DNA of 64,000 nucleotides from Chloroflexota bacterium (GCA_016213135.1 JACRBQ010000069.1:1-64000); one strand, 5' to 3'; counted from the stretch's first letter, positions 7,140-15,357 are shown. Numbers and translations: made by a program. The notes: generated by a model not told the origin, from the sequence alone.

Positions 7140-10040
7140 GTGCAAGCCCTCTCCGGCGGCCCGGCCAACAATGCCGTCTATCATGCCCTCGTCAACCCAG
7201 GCGACACCGTGATGGGCATGAACCTGCTCTTCGGCGGCCACCTCTCGCACGGCTCGCCCGTCAACCGCTCCGGCAAGTATTACAAAATCGTCCCTTACAC
7301 CATCAACCCGCAAACCGAGCGGATTGACATGGACGAGGTCGAGCGGCTGGCTAAAGAACACAAACCAAAAATGATCATCGTCGGCTACTCGTCGTACCCG
7401 TGGGCCGCCGACTTCAAACGCTTCCGCGAAATCGCCGACTCGGTGGGCGCCTACCTGCTCGCCGACATGGCCCACGTGGCCGGGCTGATCGCCGCCGGAG
7501 TGTACCCCTCGCCCATGGGCTACGCCCACGTCATCAGCTTCACCACTCACAAAACGCTCAACGGCCCGCGCGGCGCGTGCATCCTCACCACCGATGCCGC
7601 CCTCGCCAAAAAGATCGATCGCGCCGTCTTCCCCGGCGAGCAGGGCGGCCCGCACGTCAATGTATTCCTCGGCCTGGCTCTGGCCTTCAAACTCGCCGCC
7701 ACGCCCGAATACAAGCAATTGCAAAAGCAGGTCGTCGCCAACGCCGCCCGCTTCGCCGATCAACTCAAAGCGCACGGATTCAAAATCCCGTTCGGCGGTA
7801 CCGAGAGCCACCTCTTCAACCTCGACTGCAAAACCGTCACCGGCCCCGATGGCACGCCCCTCATGGGCGACCTCGCCGCGCGCATCCTCGACATCGCCGG
7901 CGTCGTTGTCAACCGCAACACCATCCCCGGCGACCGCTCGGCCATGACCCCCTCCGGCTTGCGCCTCGGCACCCCGTGGATCACCCAGCGCGGCTTCAAA
8001 GAAGAACACATCGACAAACTCGCCGCCTACATGGCGCAAGTGCTCCACGCTTGCAAGCCCTACGCCTACGCCGGGCGCAAAAGCGACATCTTCCGCGCCA
8101 AAGTGGATTTTGACGCCCTCAACGACGCCAAAATCAAAATCCGCGATCTGTCGCAAGCCGTCGGCATCGACTTCGCGCCCACGCAGCACGGCTACCCGCA
8201 CTTCTATTACATTGATGATCCGAGGCCCGGTAGAGACGCCCCGGCGGGGCCTCTCGGAGACGTTCCACCGGAACGTCTCTACGCAACGATCGAAATCGAA
8301 GGCGAGCAGGCCGAAGAATTTTTGTATTGGGCTACTACCAATGATGTTTATAACCTGACCGACGGATCGGCCCAACCGACCGAAGTGCGCTTCCCCGGCG
8401 GCCTCTGCCGGGGCACGCTAAAACGGGTGACACGCGATCGCTACACCCTCACCGGGCTCGACGGGCAAGCAGCCCGCGCCCTCACCTTTCTCCGCGACCT
8501 CTCCGACGGCTACGTGGCCTTCGACCCCGACCTCTACCGCAAACTTCCCGGCCCGGTGACCGTGCGCGACGGCAAACCCGCCTCAACGCCCGCGATCAAG
8601 GGCGGAAGCGTAGACGCGACCAAACCATTTTACGTAGGGGCCGACCCACGTGTCGGCCCGAACCAGGGCGAACATGTCAGCCCTCAGCAGGGCGAACACA
8701 AAGGTTCGCCCCTACCCGCGTTTCAATGGGCCGAACCCACGGACCCGCCCCTCCGCAAAACCCGCCTCAACGAGACCCACCGCGCCCTCGGCGGGCGCAT
8801 GGTGCCCTTTGCCGGGTGGGAAATGCCCGTGCAATACACCGGCGTACTCGAAGAACATCAGGCCACGCGGCAGGCCGCGGGCCTATTCGACGTGAGCCAC
8901 ATGGGCGTGTGGGACGCCAGCGGCCCCGGCGCGTGCGCCTTCCTCAACGCCGTCACCACCAACGACGTGGCCTCGCTCCAACCGGGCCAAAGCATGTATT
9001 CGCAGTTCCTGGCCCCCAACGGCCACGTGCTCGACGACTGCTACTTCTATTGTCTGGCCGATGACCACTACCTCATCGTCGTCAACGCCAGCAACGACGA
9101 CAAGGACTGGACGTGGGTCAACGCCGTGCAGCGCGGTGAAGTAATGATCGATGCCGACCGCCCATGGGCGGCGGCCCCCGGCCGCCACGCCTTCACCCTG
9201 CGCAACCTGCGCGCCGAGTCCTCCGGCGCCGACCAACGGGTGGACATCGCACTGCAGGGGCCGCGAAGCCGCGACATCCTGCTCGCCCTCGGCGCTGACG
9301 CAAATTCCACGCGAAGCGTCCAAATCTCAAATCTCAAACGGACAGGGTTGTGCCGCGCCACCGTGGGCCCTTCGACAGGCTCAGGGCAAGCTTTCGACCT
9401 CATTGCCGCGCGCACCGGCTACACCGGCGAGCAAATGGGCTTCGAGTTGTTCGTCCACCCCGATCACGTCGTGAACCTGTGGAACGCGCTGCTCGACGCC
9501 GGTAAACCCTTTGGCCTCAAGCCGGTGGGCCTCGCCGCCCGCGACTCGCTGCGCACCGAAGCGGGCCTGCCGCTTTACGGCGACGAAATGGCCGGGCATT
9601 TGGATCTGGGCGTGGGCGATGCCGGCTTTGAGTCTTACGTGAAGACTCACAAGCCGTGGTTCGTCGGGCGCGCAGCCTTCCTGGCACAGGAAAAGAAACG
9701 CACACGCGAAGTGGCGCGCTTCCGGTTCAACGCCAAGAGCGGGCGCATGGCCCACAATGGCGACCCGGTGCTGGATGCCGGAGGCCGCGTCATCGGCGAA
9801 GTGACCTGCTGCTCCATCGACACCAAAGGCTTCCGGTCGGGGCAGGCGCACATCGATCTCAAATCCAACGCCGAAGGCACGCCCATTGCCGTGATGCAGG
9901 GCGCGGGCGAGGCGTTGGTCAAAGTCAGCCCCAAGCCGAAATCGCAAGCCGAAGTCGAATCCGCCGTGTCTGCGGCGGGTGGCAAAACTCGCCCGCCGGA
10001 GGCGGCGACGGTGTTGAGTCGGTTTCCGAAGAAGAAGTGA
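7140..10040 (+). CDS. SHMT (C-terminal part) fused to glycine cleavage T-protein (GcvT)
   Basis: A 966-residue frame in phase with the preceding fragment. Residues 1 to about 320 complete SHMT, with the PLP Lys in [12 protein letters not shown] and the [17 protein letters not shown] block. About 330-520 is a linker domain with [26 protein letters not shown], which looks like a worn GcvT-type element. From about residue 545 there is a full GcvT (aminomethyltransferase): [44 protein letters not shown] and [20 protein letters not shown]. The fusion would couple 5,10-methylene-THF production and use. Three short repeats lie in frame (8221-8284, 8631-8720, 9367-9391). If translated separately, GTG 7140 is the nearest start, but no ribosome-binding site is seen. 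Confidence 0.85.
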   Translation: MQALSGGPANNAVYHALVNPGDTVMGMNLLFGGHLSHGSPVNRSGKYYKIVPYTINPQTERIDMDEVERLAKEHKPKMIIVGYSSYPWAADFKRFREIADSVGAYLLADMAHVAGLIAAGVYPSPMGYAHVISFTTHKTLNGPRGACILTTDAALAKKIDRAVFPGEQGGPHVNVFLGLALAFKLAATPEYKQLQKQVVANAARFADQLKAHGFKIPFGGTESHLFNLDCKTVTGPDGTPLMGDLAARILDIAGVVVNRNTIPGDRSAMTPSGLRLGTPWITQRGFKEEHIDKLAAYMAQVLHACKPYAYAGRKSDIFRAKVDFDALNDAKIKIRDLSQAVGIDFAPTQHGYPHFYYIDDPRPGRDAPAGPLGDVPPERLYATIEIEGEQAEEFLYWATTNDVYNLTDGSAQPTEVRFPGGLCRGTLKRVTRDRYTLTGLDGQAARALTFLRDLSDGYVAFDPDLYRKLPGPVTVRDGKPASTPAIKGGSVDATKPFYVGADPRVGPNQGEHVSPQQGEHKGSPLPAFQWAEPTDPPLRKTRLNETHRALGGRMVPFAGWEMPVQYTGVLEEHQATRQAAGLFDVSHMGVWDASGPGACAFLNAVTTNDVASLQPGQSMYSQFLAPNGHVLDDCYFYCLADDHYLIVVNASNDDKDWTWVNAVQRGEVMIDADRPWAAAPGRHAFTLRNLRAESSGADQRVDIALQGPRSRDILLALGADANSTRSVQISNLKRTGLCRATVGPSTGSGQAFDLIAARTGYTGEQMGFELFVHPDHVVNLWNALLDAGKPFGLKPVGLAARDSLRTEAGLPLYGDEMAGHLDLGVGDAGFESYVKTHKPWFVGRAAFLAQEKKRTREVARFRFNAKSGRMAHNGDPVLDAGGRVIGEVTCCSIDTKGFRSGQAHIDLKSNAEGTPIAVMQGAGEALVKVSPKPKSQAEVESAVSAAGGKTRPPEAATVLSRFPKKK
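8221..8284. repeat. GTAGAGACG-type palindrome inside glyA-gcvT
   Basis: GTAGAGACGCCCCGGCGGGG is followed by AGACGTTCCACCGGAACGTC and TCTAC, two nested inverted repeats read through in frame (peptide around [18 protein letters not shown]). The same outer arms, GAGACG and CGTCTC, occur in mfd at 60292-60336. Confidence 0.75.
8631..8720. repeat. GTAGGGGC / GGTTCGCCCCTAC palindromic repeats inside glyA-gcvT linker
   Basis: GTAGGGGCCGACCCACGTGT begins the block and GGTTCGCCCCTAC ends it, with two inner GGGCGAACA half copies. The block is translated in frame as a Gly/Pro/Gln-rich linker between the SHMT-side domain and GcvT. Confidence 0.75.
9367..9391. repeat. CCTTCGACAGGCTCAGGGCAA repeat inside gcvT part
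   Basis: A short inverted repeat (CCTT...CAGGGC type) translated as PSTGSGQA in a surface region of GcvT. The sequence resembles a repeat that I recall from many bacterial genomes; only one copy lies in this window. Confidence 0.55.
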
Positions 10041-10084
10041 GAATTGAAAATCTCAAATCCCAGGATTGGAAGGGAGGAGGCAGT

Positions 10085-10456
10085 ATGCTAACTGTTACTT
10101 TGAAGCCCGACGTGGCTGAGCAGATCAGCCAGATTGCCGGGGAGTCAAAGATGGAGACTGAGGCCGTTGTGGACACTGCCGTGCGGGCCTACTTGCGTAA
10201 GCGCGCCGAAGAAAAAATTCGCGCTGAGCAGAAGGAATTTAACGAGCAGAAAGAATCGTTGCTTGTCAAATACAAAGGTGAATACGTAGCCGTGCACAAT
10301 GGCGAAGTCATTGACCACGACCCTAGCATTGGCGAACTCCATCGGCGCGTTCATAAGAGTTTGGGACGTATACCGGTTTTGCTCAAAAAGGTCACTGACG
10401 AGCCTGATCGAGTCCTCGTATTCAGAAGCCCGAAACTACAGCGCATCCAGCCATGA
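10085..10456 (+). CDS. DUF5678-type hypothetical protein
   Basis: A 123-residue protein preceded by a strong ribosome-binding site (GGGAGGAGG). The N-terminal 45 residues look like a ribbon-helix-helix or helical DNA-binding segment (LTVTLKPDVAEQISQIAGESKMETEAVVDTAVRAYLRKRAEEK). The C-terminal half (LVKYKGEYVAVHNGEVIDHDPSIGELHRRVHKSLG...VLVFRSPKL) matches the DUF5678 pattern. It overlaps the next gene, a retropepsin-like protein, by 4 bases (ATGA), so the two are translationally coupled. This resembles a regulator/effector pair. No function is established. Confidence 0.65.
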   Translation: MLTVTLKPDVAEQISQIAGESKMETEAVVDTAVRAYLRKRAEEKIRAEQKEFNEQKESLLVKYKGEYVAVHNGEVIDHDPSIGELHRRVHKSLGRIPVLLKKVTDEPDRVLVFRSPKLQRIQP

Positions 10457-10833
10457 TCACCCGTTACAGCCGCAACTATTTTCCACCCGCGCCTGCCGTT
10501 CAAGTTGTCATTGCCGTCCCTATTGAGAACACGCGCACAGAGCCAATTTCGGCGTTCATAGACACTGGGGCCGATGCGACTCTTGTGCCGCTCAATTATC
10601 TGCTCAACGTTGACGCGCCCCGAACAGAAGAAATGATGATTAGCAGTCAATGGGGAGAGGGCCGCCGCGTCTGGCTCTATCTCGTAAATATCCAGATTGG
10701 CGAAATACTTGTCAGCGACATCGAAGTCGTCGGCGACGAAATGTCTAACGAGACAATTCTGGGACGTGATGTGCTCAATCAATTGCGCTTATTGCTCGAC
10801 GGGCCAGATGAAAGCGTAGAAATTTTTGAATGA
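10453..10833 (+). CDS. Retropepsin-like aspartic protease (clan AA), small
   Basis: A 126-residue protein. FIDTGADATLVPL (catalytic Asp in DTGA) and the later ILGRDVLNQLRLLLDG are the two hallmark segments of single-domain retroviral-type aspartic proteases, which act as dimers. The region between them is beta-rich. It has no signal peptide or membrane segment. Translationally coupled (ATGA overlap) to the DUF5678 gene upstream, and overlapping the phosphatase gene downstream (ATGA). The substrate is unknown; processing of its DUF5678 partner is one possibility, but that is inference. Confidence 0.75.
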   Translation: MITRYSRNYFPPAPAVQVVIAVPIENTRTEPISAFIDTGADATLVPLNYLLNVDAPRTEEMMISSQWGEGRRVWLYLVNIQIGEILVSDIEVVGDEMSNETILGRDVLNQLRLLLDGPDESVEIFE

Positions 10834-11447
10834 CGTTACTCTATCTCATCCGCCACGCCCGCTCCACATGGAACGCCGACGGCCGCGTGCAGGGCCAGGC
10901 CGACCCGCCGCTGGACGACGTGGGCCGGGCGCAAGCGCACGCGCTGGGCAAGTATCTGCGGCACGAAACCTTCGACGCGCTGTATTGCAGCCCGCTAGCC
11001 CGCGCCCGCGAAACGGCCGCCATCGTGACCGGGCACATGCCCGCCCCCCCGATCGTTCGGTTTGATGATCGGCTGAAAGAGCGCGACTTTGGCAAGTGGA
11101 CCGGCCTGACGGGCAGCGAAGTGGATGCCGCCGTGGCCCTGAATCCCGATCAGGATTGGCGACTGCTGGGTCCACCCGGCGGCGAGGCCCGGGGGCAAAT
11201 CGTGGCCCGCGCCGAGGCCGTATTTTCAGAAATCATCGCCGCCCACCTCGACCAAAAAATCGCCGTTGTGAGCCACGGCGGGCTGTTGGCCGCCTACATG
11301 GGACATTTGCTGGGCGTGCCGCTCGAAAAACAGACTTATTTCAGTTTCCACAATACGGCGCTCGCGCGCGTGCGCATCGAGCCGGGGCGGTTGACGCTGC
11401 TGACCCTGAACGACGACCGGCATCTGGAGTCGGTGAAAGCGACCTGA
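10830..11447 (+). CDS. Histidine phosphatase family protein (phosphoglycerate-mutase-like)
   Basis: A 205-residue enzyme with the catalytic LIRHARSTWNADGRVQGQADPPL (phospho-His in RHA), SPLARARETAAIV, the acid-base Glu in LKERDFGKWTGL, and VVSHGGLLAAYMGHLLG. These are the features of the co-factor-independent GpmB/CobC-type branch. The substrate is not predictable. Overlaps the upstream gene by 4 bases, so it is likely part of the same operon. Confidence 0.88.
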   Translation: MTLLYLIRHARSTWNADGRVQGQADPPLDDVGRAQAHALGKYLRHETFDALYCSPLARARETAAIVTGHMPAPPIVRFDDRLKERDFGKWTGLTGSEVDAAVALNPDQDWRLLGPPGGEARGQIVARAEAVFSEIIAAHLDQKIAVVSHGGLLAAYMGHLLGVPLEKQTYFSFHNTALARVRIEPGRLTLLTLNDDRHLESVKAT

Positions 11448-11467
11448 GTGACGTGGCCCGATAGGCG

Positions 11468-11512
11468 GTAGGAGCGCGCGCAACGATCGCGGCTACAAGC
11501 CGTTCCTACCTG
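11468..11512. repeat. GTAGGA...TCCTAC palindromic repeat
   Basis: GGTAGGAGCG at the left and CCGTTCCTACC at the right enclose a GC-rich core (CGATCGCGGCTACAAG). It lies between the phosphatase gene and the gcv terminator. Only one copy was noticed in the window. Confidence 0.5.
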
Positions 11513-11527
11513 GCAAGCAACCGGATT

Positions 11528-11555
11528 AAAAGCAAAGGCGCGGCAAGCCGCGCCT
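11528..11555 (-). terminator. Terminator of the gcv operon
   Basis: Read leftward, AGGCGCGGC-TT-GCCGCGCCT forms a 9-bp perfect stem followed by TTTGCTTTT. It is 60 nt downstream of the gcvPB stop codon. Confidence 0.7.
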
Positions 11556-11615
11556 CCACTCACTGAACCGCGAAGGATTTTCATCCTTCATCGCTCATCC
11601 TTCCGCCTTCATCCT

Positions 11616-13085
11616 TCATTCCGCCCACTCCGGCATAGGCCGGCAACACAACACCAGCTCTTTCGCGGCCCGCACTTCGTCCAGCCGCGCCACGGGGGTC
11701 ACGTGCGGCGCAGTCTTGAGCACGTCGGGGCTTTCGTGCGCTTCTTTGGCAATCGTCAGCATCACTTCGGCAAACCCGTCCAGCGTCTCTTTGCTCTCGG
11801 TTTCAGTCGGCTCGATCATCAGCGCTTCTTTGACGATGAGCGGGAAATAATTGGTCGGCGGATGGATGCCAAAGTCCATCAGCCGTTTGCTGATGTCGAG
11901 AGCGTGCACCTCGGGCGCGTCGGCCCAGTAGCCCTCCAGCACAAACTCGTGCATGCAAATGCGGTCGTAGGCCAGATGGTAAGCGCCCCGCAGTTTGGAC
12001 AGCAGGTAGTTGGCATTGAGCACGGCCATTTCTGAGTTTTCGCGCAGGCCCGACGCGCCGTGCACCCGGATGTAAGTGTAGGCCCGGACGTGCATGCCGA
12101 ACTGGCCGTTGAAGGCCTTCACCCGCCCGATGGATTTCCTGGGAGTCACAAAGCCATACAGCGGCGGTTCATCGTCGTCCCCCTCGGCCACAATGGCAAC
12201 GACGGGCGCGGGCAGGAAATCCTTGAGCCGTTCCGAAACGCCCACCGGGCCGCTGCCGGGGCCGCCGCCGCCGTGCGGCGTGGAAAAGGTCTTGTGCAGG
12301 TTGTAATGCATCACGTCGAAGCCCAGGTCGCCGGGACGAACCACGCCGACGATGGCGTTCATGTTTGCGCCGTCGCCATACACCAGCCCGCCACAATCGC
12401 GCACCAGCTTGACTACGGCCTCGATGTGCTCTTCAAAGAGTCCCAGCGTATTGGGGTTGGTGATCATCAGCCCCACCACATCGGGGCCGCAGGCGGCGCG
12501 CAGGGCTTCAAGGTCAATGTTGCCCCGGTCGTCGGAGGGCAGTTCCACCACTTCCAGCCCGCTCATGGTGGTGCTGGCCGGGTTGGTGCCGTGCGCCGAG
12601 TTGGGGATGAGAATCTTGTTGCGCGCGGTGTCGCCCCGGTCGAGATGATAGGCGCGCATCATCAGCACGCCGGTAAGCTCGCCCTGAGCGCCCGCCGCCG
12701 GTTGCAGGCTCAGCGCAGCGAAGCCGCCGATCTCGCGCAGCCATTCCTGCAATTGATACATGAGGGCCAGGTTGCCCTGCACCGTGCCGGGGTCCTGCAA
12801 GGGGTGCGAGAGGGCAAAGCCGGGCAGGCGCGCCGTGTCTTCGTTGAGGCGCGGGTTGTACTTCATGGTGCACGAGCCGAGAGGGTAAAAACCGCGGTCG
12901 ATGGAATGGTTGAGAATGGACAAGTGGTTGAAATGCCGCATCACGTCCAGTTGGGAGACTTCGGGCAGGTCGAGGTCGGGCCGCAGCAGCCCGGCAGGCA
13001 GGGCGGCCAACGGCACATCCGGCTGGGGCAGGTTCACGCCTTCGCGGCCGGGAGAGGAGAGGTCGTAGATCAGAGGCTCGGTCAT
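11616..13085 (-). CDS. gcvPB: Glycine dehydrogenase (decarboxylating) subunit 2
   Basis: The PLP-binding subunit of the two-subunit P-protein of the glycine cleavage system, 489 residues. PLP Lys265 is in YNLHKTFSTPHGGGGPGSGP; other family blocks are GFYPLGSCTMKYNPRLNE and SAHGTNPASTTM. It decarboxylates glycine and passes aminomethyl to lipoyl-GcvH together with GcvPA. The ATG at 13085 (MTEPLIYDLS) is chosen over an upstream in-frame start that would be encoded by the CAATTCACAA repeat. Last gene of the leftward gcvH-gcvPA-gcvPB operon. Confidence 0.94.
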   Translation of the reverse strand: MTEPLIYDLSSPGREGVNLPQPDVPLAALPAGLLRPDLDLPEVSQLDVMRHFNHLSILNHSIDRGFYPLGSCTMKYNPRLNEDTARLPGFALSHPLQDPGTVQGNLALMYQLQEWLREIGGFAALSLQPAAGAQGELTGVLMMRAYHLDRGDTARNKILIPNSAHGTNPASTTMSGLEVVELPSDDRGNIDLEALRAACGPDVVGLMITNPNTLGLFEEHIEAVVKLVRDCGGLVYGDGANMNAIVGVVRPGDLGFDVMHYNLHKTFSTPHGGGGPGSGPVGVSERLKDFLPAPVVAIVAEGDDDEPPLYGFVTPRKSIGRVKAFNGQFGMHVRAYTYIRVHGASGLRENSEMAVLNANYLLSKLRGAYHLAYDRICMHEFVLEGYWADAPEVHALDISKRLMDFGIHPPTNYFPLIVKEALMIEPTETESKETLDGFAEVMLTIAKEAHESPDVLKTAPHVTPVARLDEVRAAKELVLCCRPMPEWAE

Positions 13086-13093
13086 AGTTGGCT

Positions 13094-13157
13094 CCAATTC
13101 ACAAAGCACAATTCACAAGGCACAATTGAGCATTGAGAATTGTGCATTGGGCATTCA
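13094..13157. repeat. CAATTCACAA-type short repeat between gcvPA and gcvPB
   Basis: Iterated CAATTCACAA and GGCACAATTGAG, then the inverted ATTGAGAATTGTGCATTG. It fills the gap inside the gcv operon, touching the gcvPA stop codon and lying where the gcvPB ribosome-binding site would be expected. Confidence 0.8.
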
Positions 13158-14498
13158 TCCGGCAATTTCCTTCAACGCTTCCACCAGGCGGTCGATGTCG
13201 TCGGTGTTGGCCATTTCGGTGACGCACAGCAGCATGTGGCCGTCGAGGTGGGCATAGTCCTGCCCCAGATCATAGCCGCCAATAATGCCGTGTTCGTTGA
13301 ACAGTTCGGCGTTGATCTCGGCCACGGGGCGCGGGCACTTCACCACGAATTCGTGGAAGAACGGCTTGTCGCGCAGCACGCTGTAACCGTCGAGCGCGGC
13401 GATCTGGTCGGCGGCAAAGTGGGCGCGGTGGTAGCAAACTTCGGCGACGCGCTTGAGGCCGTGTTTGCCCATGACGGACATGTACACGGTGGCGGCCACG
13501 GCCATGAGGCCCTGGTTGGTGCAGATGTTGGAGGTGGCTTTGTCGCGGCGGATGTGCTGTTCACGGGTGGCCAGGGTGAGCACATAGCCCTTCTTGCCGT
13601 TGGCGTCCAGCGATTCGCCCACCAGCCGCCCGGCCATCTTGCGGACGTACTCTTTCTTCGTGGCGAAGAGGCCCAGGTAGGGGCCGCCGTACGAAAGCGG
13701 CACCCCGAGCGGTTGGCCCTCGCCCACCACAATATCCGCGCCGAAGGCGCCGGGCGGGGTGAGTATGCCCAGGGCGATGGGGTTGGTGACCACGCAGAAC
13801 AACGCGCCCGCCGCATGAACGGCTTCGGCAATGGGCTTGAGGTTTTCGATGCCGCCGAAGAAGTCGGGATACTGCGCCACGAACAGGGCGGTGTCGCCGT
13901 CGAGCATGGGCAGGATGTCCTGCAACGACAAATCCGGCTCGTCGTCGCCGGCGATGGTGAGGCCCATGCCTTGCGTATACGTGCGCACCACGGCGCGGTA
14001 CTGCGGGTGCACGGCGGGCGAGATGATCACTTTGCGGCGCTTGAGTTTGAAATGGTTCAGCGCCATGATGGCCGCCTCGGCCAGAGACGTGGCGCCGTCG
14101 TAATGGCTGGCGTTGGCCACTTCCATGCCGGTGAGGGCGCAGATCATGGACTGGTATTCAAAAATAGCTTGCAGCGTGCCTTGCGAAACTTCGGGCTGGT
14201 AGGGCGTGTAGGCGGTGAGAAACTCGCCGCGCAAAAGTGTGTGATCCACCACCGAAGGGATGAAGTGGTGATAGGCGCCGGCGCCCAAAAAGCAGGCAAA
14301 CTGCCCGGCGCCGGCATTGGCGTCGGCCAGCTCTTGCAGTTCGCGCAGGGTCTCCGGCTCGGAGAGGGGGTCTGGCAAATCGAGCGCGGGGAAGCGCACT
14401 CGGGCCGGGATGTCGGCGAACAGTTCGTCAACGGATTTGAGGCCCACGGCCGCAAGCATTGATTTGCGGTCGGCGTCGGTGTGGGGAGTGTAAGACAT
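13155..14498 (-). CDS. gcvPA: Glycine dehydrogenase (decarboxylating) subunit 1
   Basis: A 447-residue N-terminal-type half of glycine decarboxylase that partners GcvPB. Family blocks include FLGAGAYHHFIPSVVDHTLLRGEFLTAYTPYQPEVSQGTLQAIFEYQS, GMEVANASHYDGATSLAEAAIMA, and VVGEGQPLGVPLSYGGPYLGLFAT. This half has the PLP-enzyme fold but not the Schiff-base lysine. Separated from gcvH by 92 bases containing two REP-like palindromes. Confidence 0.94.
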   Translation of the reverse strand: MSYTPHTDADRKSMLAAVGLKSVDELFADIPARVRFPALDLPDPLSEPETLRELQELADANAGAGQFACFLGAGAYHHFIPSVVDHTLLRGEFLTAYTPYQPEVSQGTLQAIFEYQSMICALTGMEVANASHYDGATSLAEAAIMALNHFKLKRRKVIISPAVHPQYRAVVRTYTQGMGLTIAGDDEPDLSLQDILPMLDGDTALFVAQYPDFFGGIENLKPIAEAVHAAGALFCVVTNPIALGILTPPGAFGADIVVGEGQPLGVPLSYGGPYLGLFATKKEYVRKMAGRLVGESLDANGKKGYVLTLATREQHIRRDKATSNICTNQGLMAVAATVYMSVMGKHGLKRVAEVCYHRAHFAADQIAALDGYSVLRDKPFFHEFVVKCPRPVAEINAELFNEHGIIGGYDLGQDYAHLDGHMLLCVTEMANTDDIDRLVEALKEIAG

Positions 14499-14514
14499 AG
14501 GGTTGCACCTTTAT

Positions 14515-14561
14515 GGGGCGATTCATGAATCGCTATGGTCGGGGGCGATTCATGAATCGCC
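14515..14561. repeat. Two REP-like palindromes (GGGCGATTCATGAATCGCCC type)
   Basis: Two copies of the palindrome GGCGATTCATGAATCGC (14515-14533 and 14541-14561) lie 8 bases apart. They occupy the gcvH-gcvPA gap, just ahead of the gcvPA start. They belong to the same family as the palindromes around and inside the RAYT gene at 27.7-28.5 kb and in the ABC gene at 51.6 kb. Confidence 0.9.
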
Positions 14562-14590
14562 CTTACGGATTGGTGTATCGCCCCCACGGA

Positions 14591-14980
14591 TTAATGCGCG
14601 CGCTCGGCGCAATACTTTTCGTAGGCCGCCGGGTCCATCAGACCATCCAGTTCGGAGGCGTTAGTGATTTTGAATTTGACCATCCACGCTTTGCCGTAGG
14701 GGTCCTGGTTCACCAGTTCCGGCGTGTCTTTCAGCGCCTCGTTGATTTCGGTGATTTCGCCGCCGATGGGCAGATAGATGTCGCTGGCGGCTTTCACCGA
14801 TTCGAGCGCGGCGAACGCTGCGCCCTGCTTGAATGCCGCGCCCACATCGGGCAGCTCGACAAATACGATGTCCGACAACTGCTCCTGCGCGTAATCGGTG
14901 ATGCCCGCCGTGCCCGTGCCGCCGGACGCGCGGACCCATTCGTCGTTCTTCGTATACTTCAGATCGTTGGGGATGTTCAT
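14591..14980 (-). CDS. gcvH: Glycine cleavage system H protein
   Basis: The lipoyl carrier that shuttles the aminomethyl group from GcvP to GcvT and is re-oxidised by a lipoamide dehydrogenase. At 129 residues it is the normal size. The lipoylated lysine is Lys63 in ALESVKAASD; YTKNDEWVR at the N-terminus and NQDPYGKAWMVKFKI further on are typical. First gene of the leftward operon under the tandem glycine riboswitch, and preceded by AACAGGAG as ribosome-binding site. Confidence 0.95.
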   Translation of the reverse strand: MNIPNDLKYTKNDEWVRASGGTGTAGITDYAQEQLSDIVFVELPDVGAAFKQGAAFAALESVKAASDIYLPIGGEITEINEALKDTPELVNQDPYGKAWMVKFKITNASELDGLMDPAAYEKYCAERAH

Positions 14981-15000
14981 GTGGTAGGCTCCTGTTGGTA

Positions 15001-15033
15001 AGACCTCACAGGTTTTGGAAACCTGTGAGGTCT
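15001..15033. repeat. AGACCTCACAGG palindrome in the gcvH leader
   Basis: AGACCTCACAGGTTTT and its mirror AAACCTGTGAGGTCT form a near-perfect hairpin about 20 bases from the gcvH start, between the riboswitch terminator and the ribosome-binding site. It has no U-tract in the gcvH direction, so it is read here as an inserted palindromic repeat, not a terminator. Confidence 0.75.
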
Positions 15034-15042
15034 GCGCGAATC

Positions 15043-15081
15043 AAAAAGGGACCCAGACAGCACTTCACTGACTGCGTCCCT
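15043..15081 (-). terminator. Intrinsic terminator of the glycine riboswitch expression platform
   Basis: Leftward, AGGGAC and GTCCCT close a stem that continues through CAG/CTG and CA/TG pairs with mismatches, and is followed at once by TTTTT. The 5' arm overlaps the end of aptamer 2 (CGACAGAGGGAC), so ligand binding could prevent it from forming. This fits an ON switch. Confidence 0.7.
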
Positions 15082-15310
15082 CTGTCGCAAACCTGAGAGA
15101 TTCACCCTGTCCCGCGGCCTCATATTTCACTTCGTTGGGCCGTGGGCAAATGGCTTGCCCCGTCGGTGTCCGCCCCCAGGAGGGCGACGACTTTCCAGAG
15201 GAAACGGCTACAGGGTCCTTTTTGCCTGAGAGTTTCGCTCCGGGCTTCGCTGTGCGCGAGCCTGCGGAGTTTGCCCCTTCGGCGCTCCTTGCAGAGTCTC
15301 TCCCCTGTGG
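15077..15310 (-). ncRNA. Tandem glycine riboswitch (gcvT-type)
   Basis: Two glycine aptamers in a row read leftward. Aptamer 1 (about 15310-15211) has GGAGAGACTCTGC, the core CGCCGAAGGGGCAA (15271-15284) and CTCTCAGGCAAAAAGGACC. Aptamer 2 (about 15205-15077) has CACCGACGGGGCAAGCC (15152-15168) and CTCTCAGGTTTGCGACAGAGG. These are the conserved P3 and J elements of the family. It precedes gcvH-gcvPA-gcvPB and ends in a terminator, so it should turn on glycine degradation when glycine is abundant, as known for the family. Confidence 0.93.
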
Positions 15311-15328
15311 CCGGTTGATTGTGCTTGG

Positions 15329-15357
15329 ATTCTATTACTCGAAGTGGGAAGAGTCAA
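15329..15357 (-). promoter_or_regulatory. Sigma70-type promoter of the gcv operon
   Basis: Leftward TTGACT (15357-15352), 17-nt spacer, TAGAAT (15334-15329). Transcription would start near 15322, a dozen bases before the first riboswitch aptamer. This is one of the two best promoters in the window. Confidence 0.75.

Noticed and set aside
6807-8375. A 522-codon open frame on the minus strand opposite glyA
   Set aside because: It is a shadow of the GC-rich SHMT codons; the amino-acid composition is Gly/Val/Glu-rich without any family motif, while the plus strand has clear SHMT blocks.
15001-15033. Second transcription terminator upstream of gcvH
   Set aside because: The hairpin has no U-tract in the direction of gcvH (TTACCAACAGG follows), so it is reported as a palindromic repeat.
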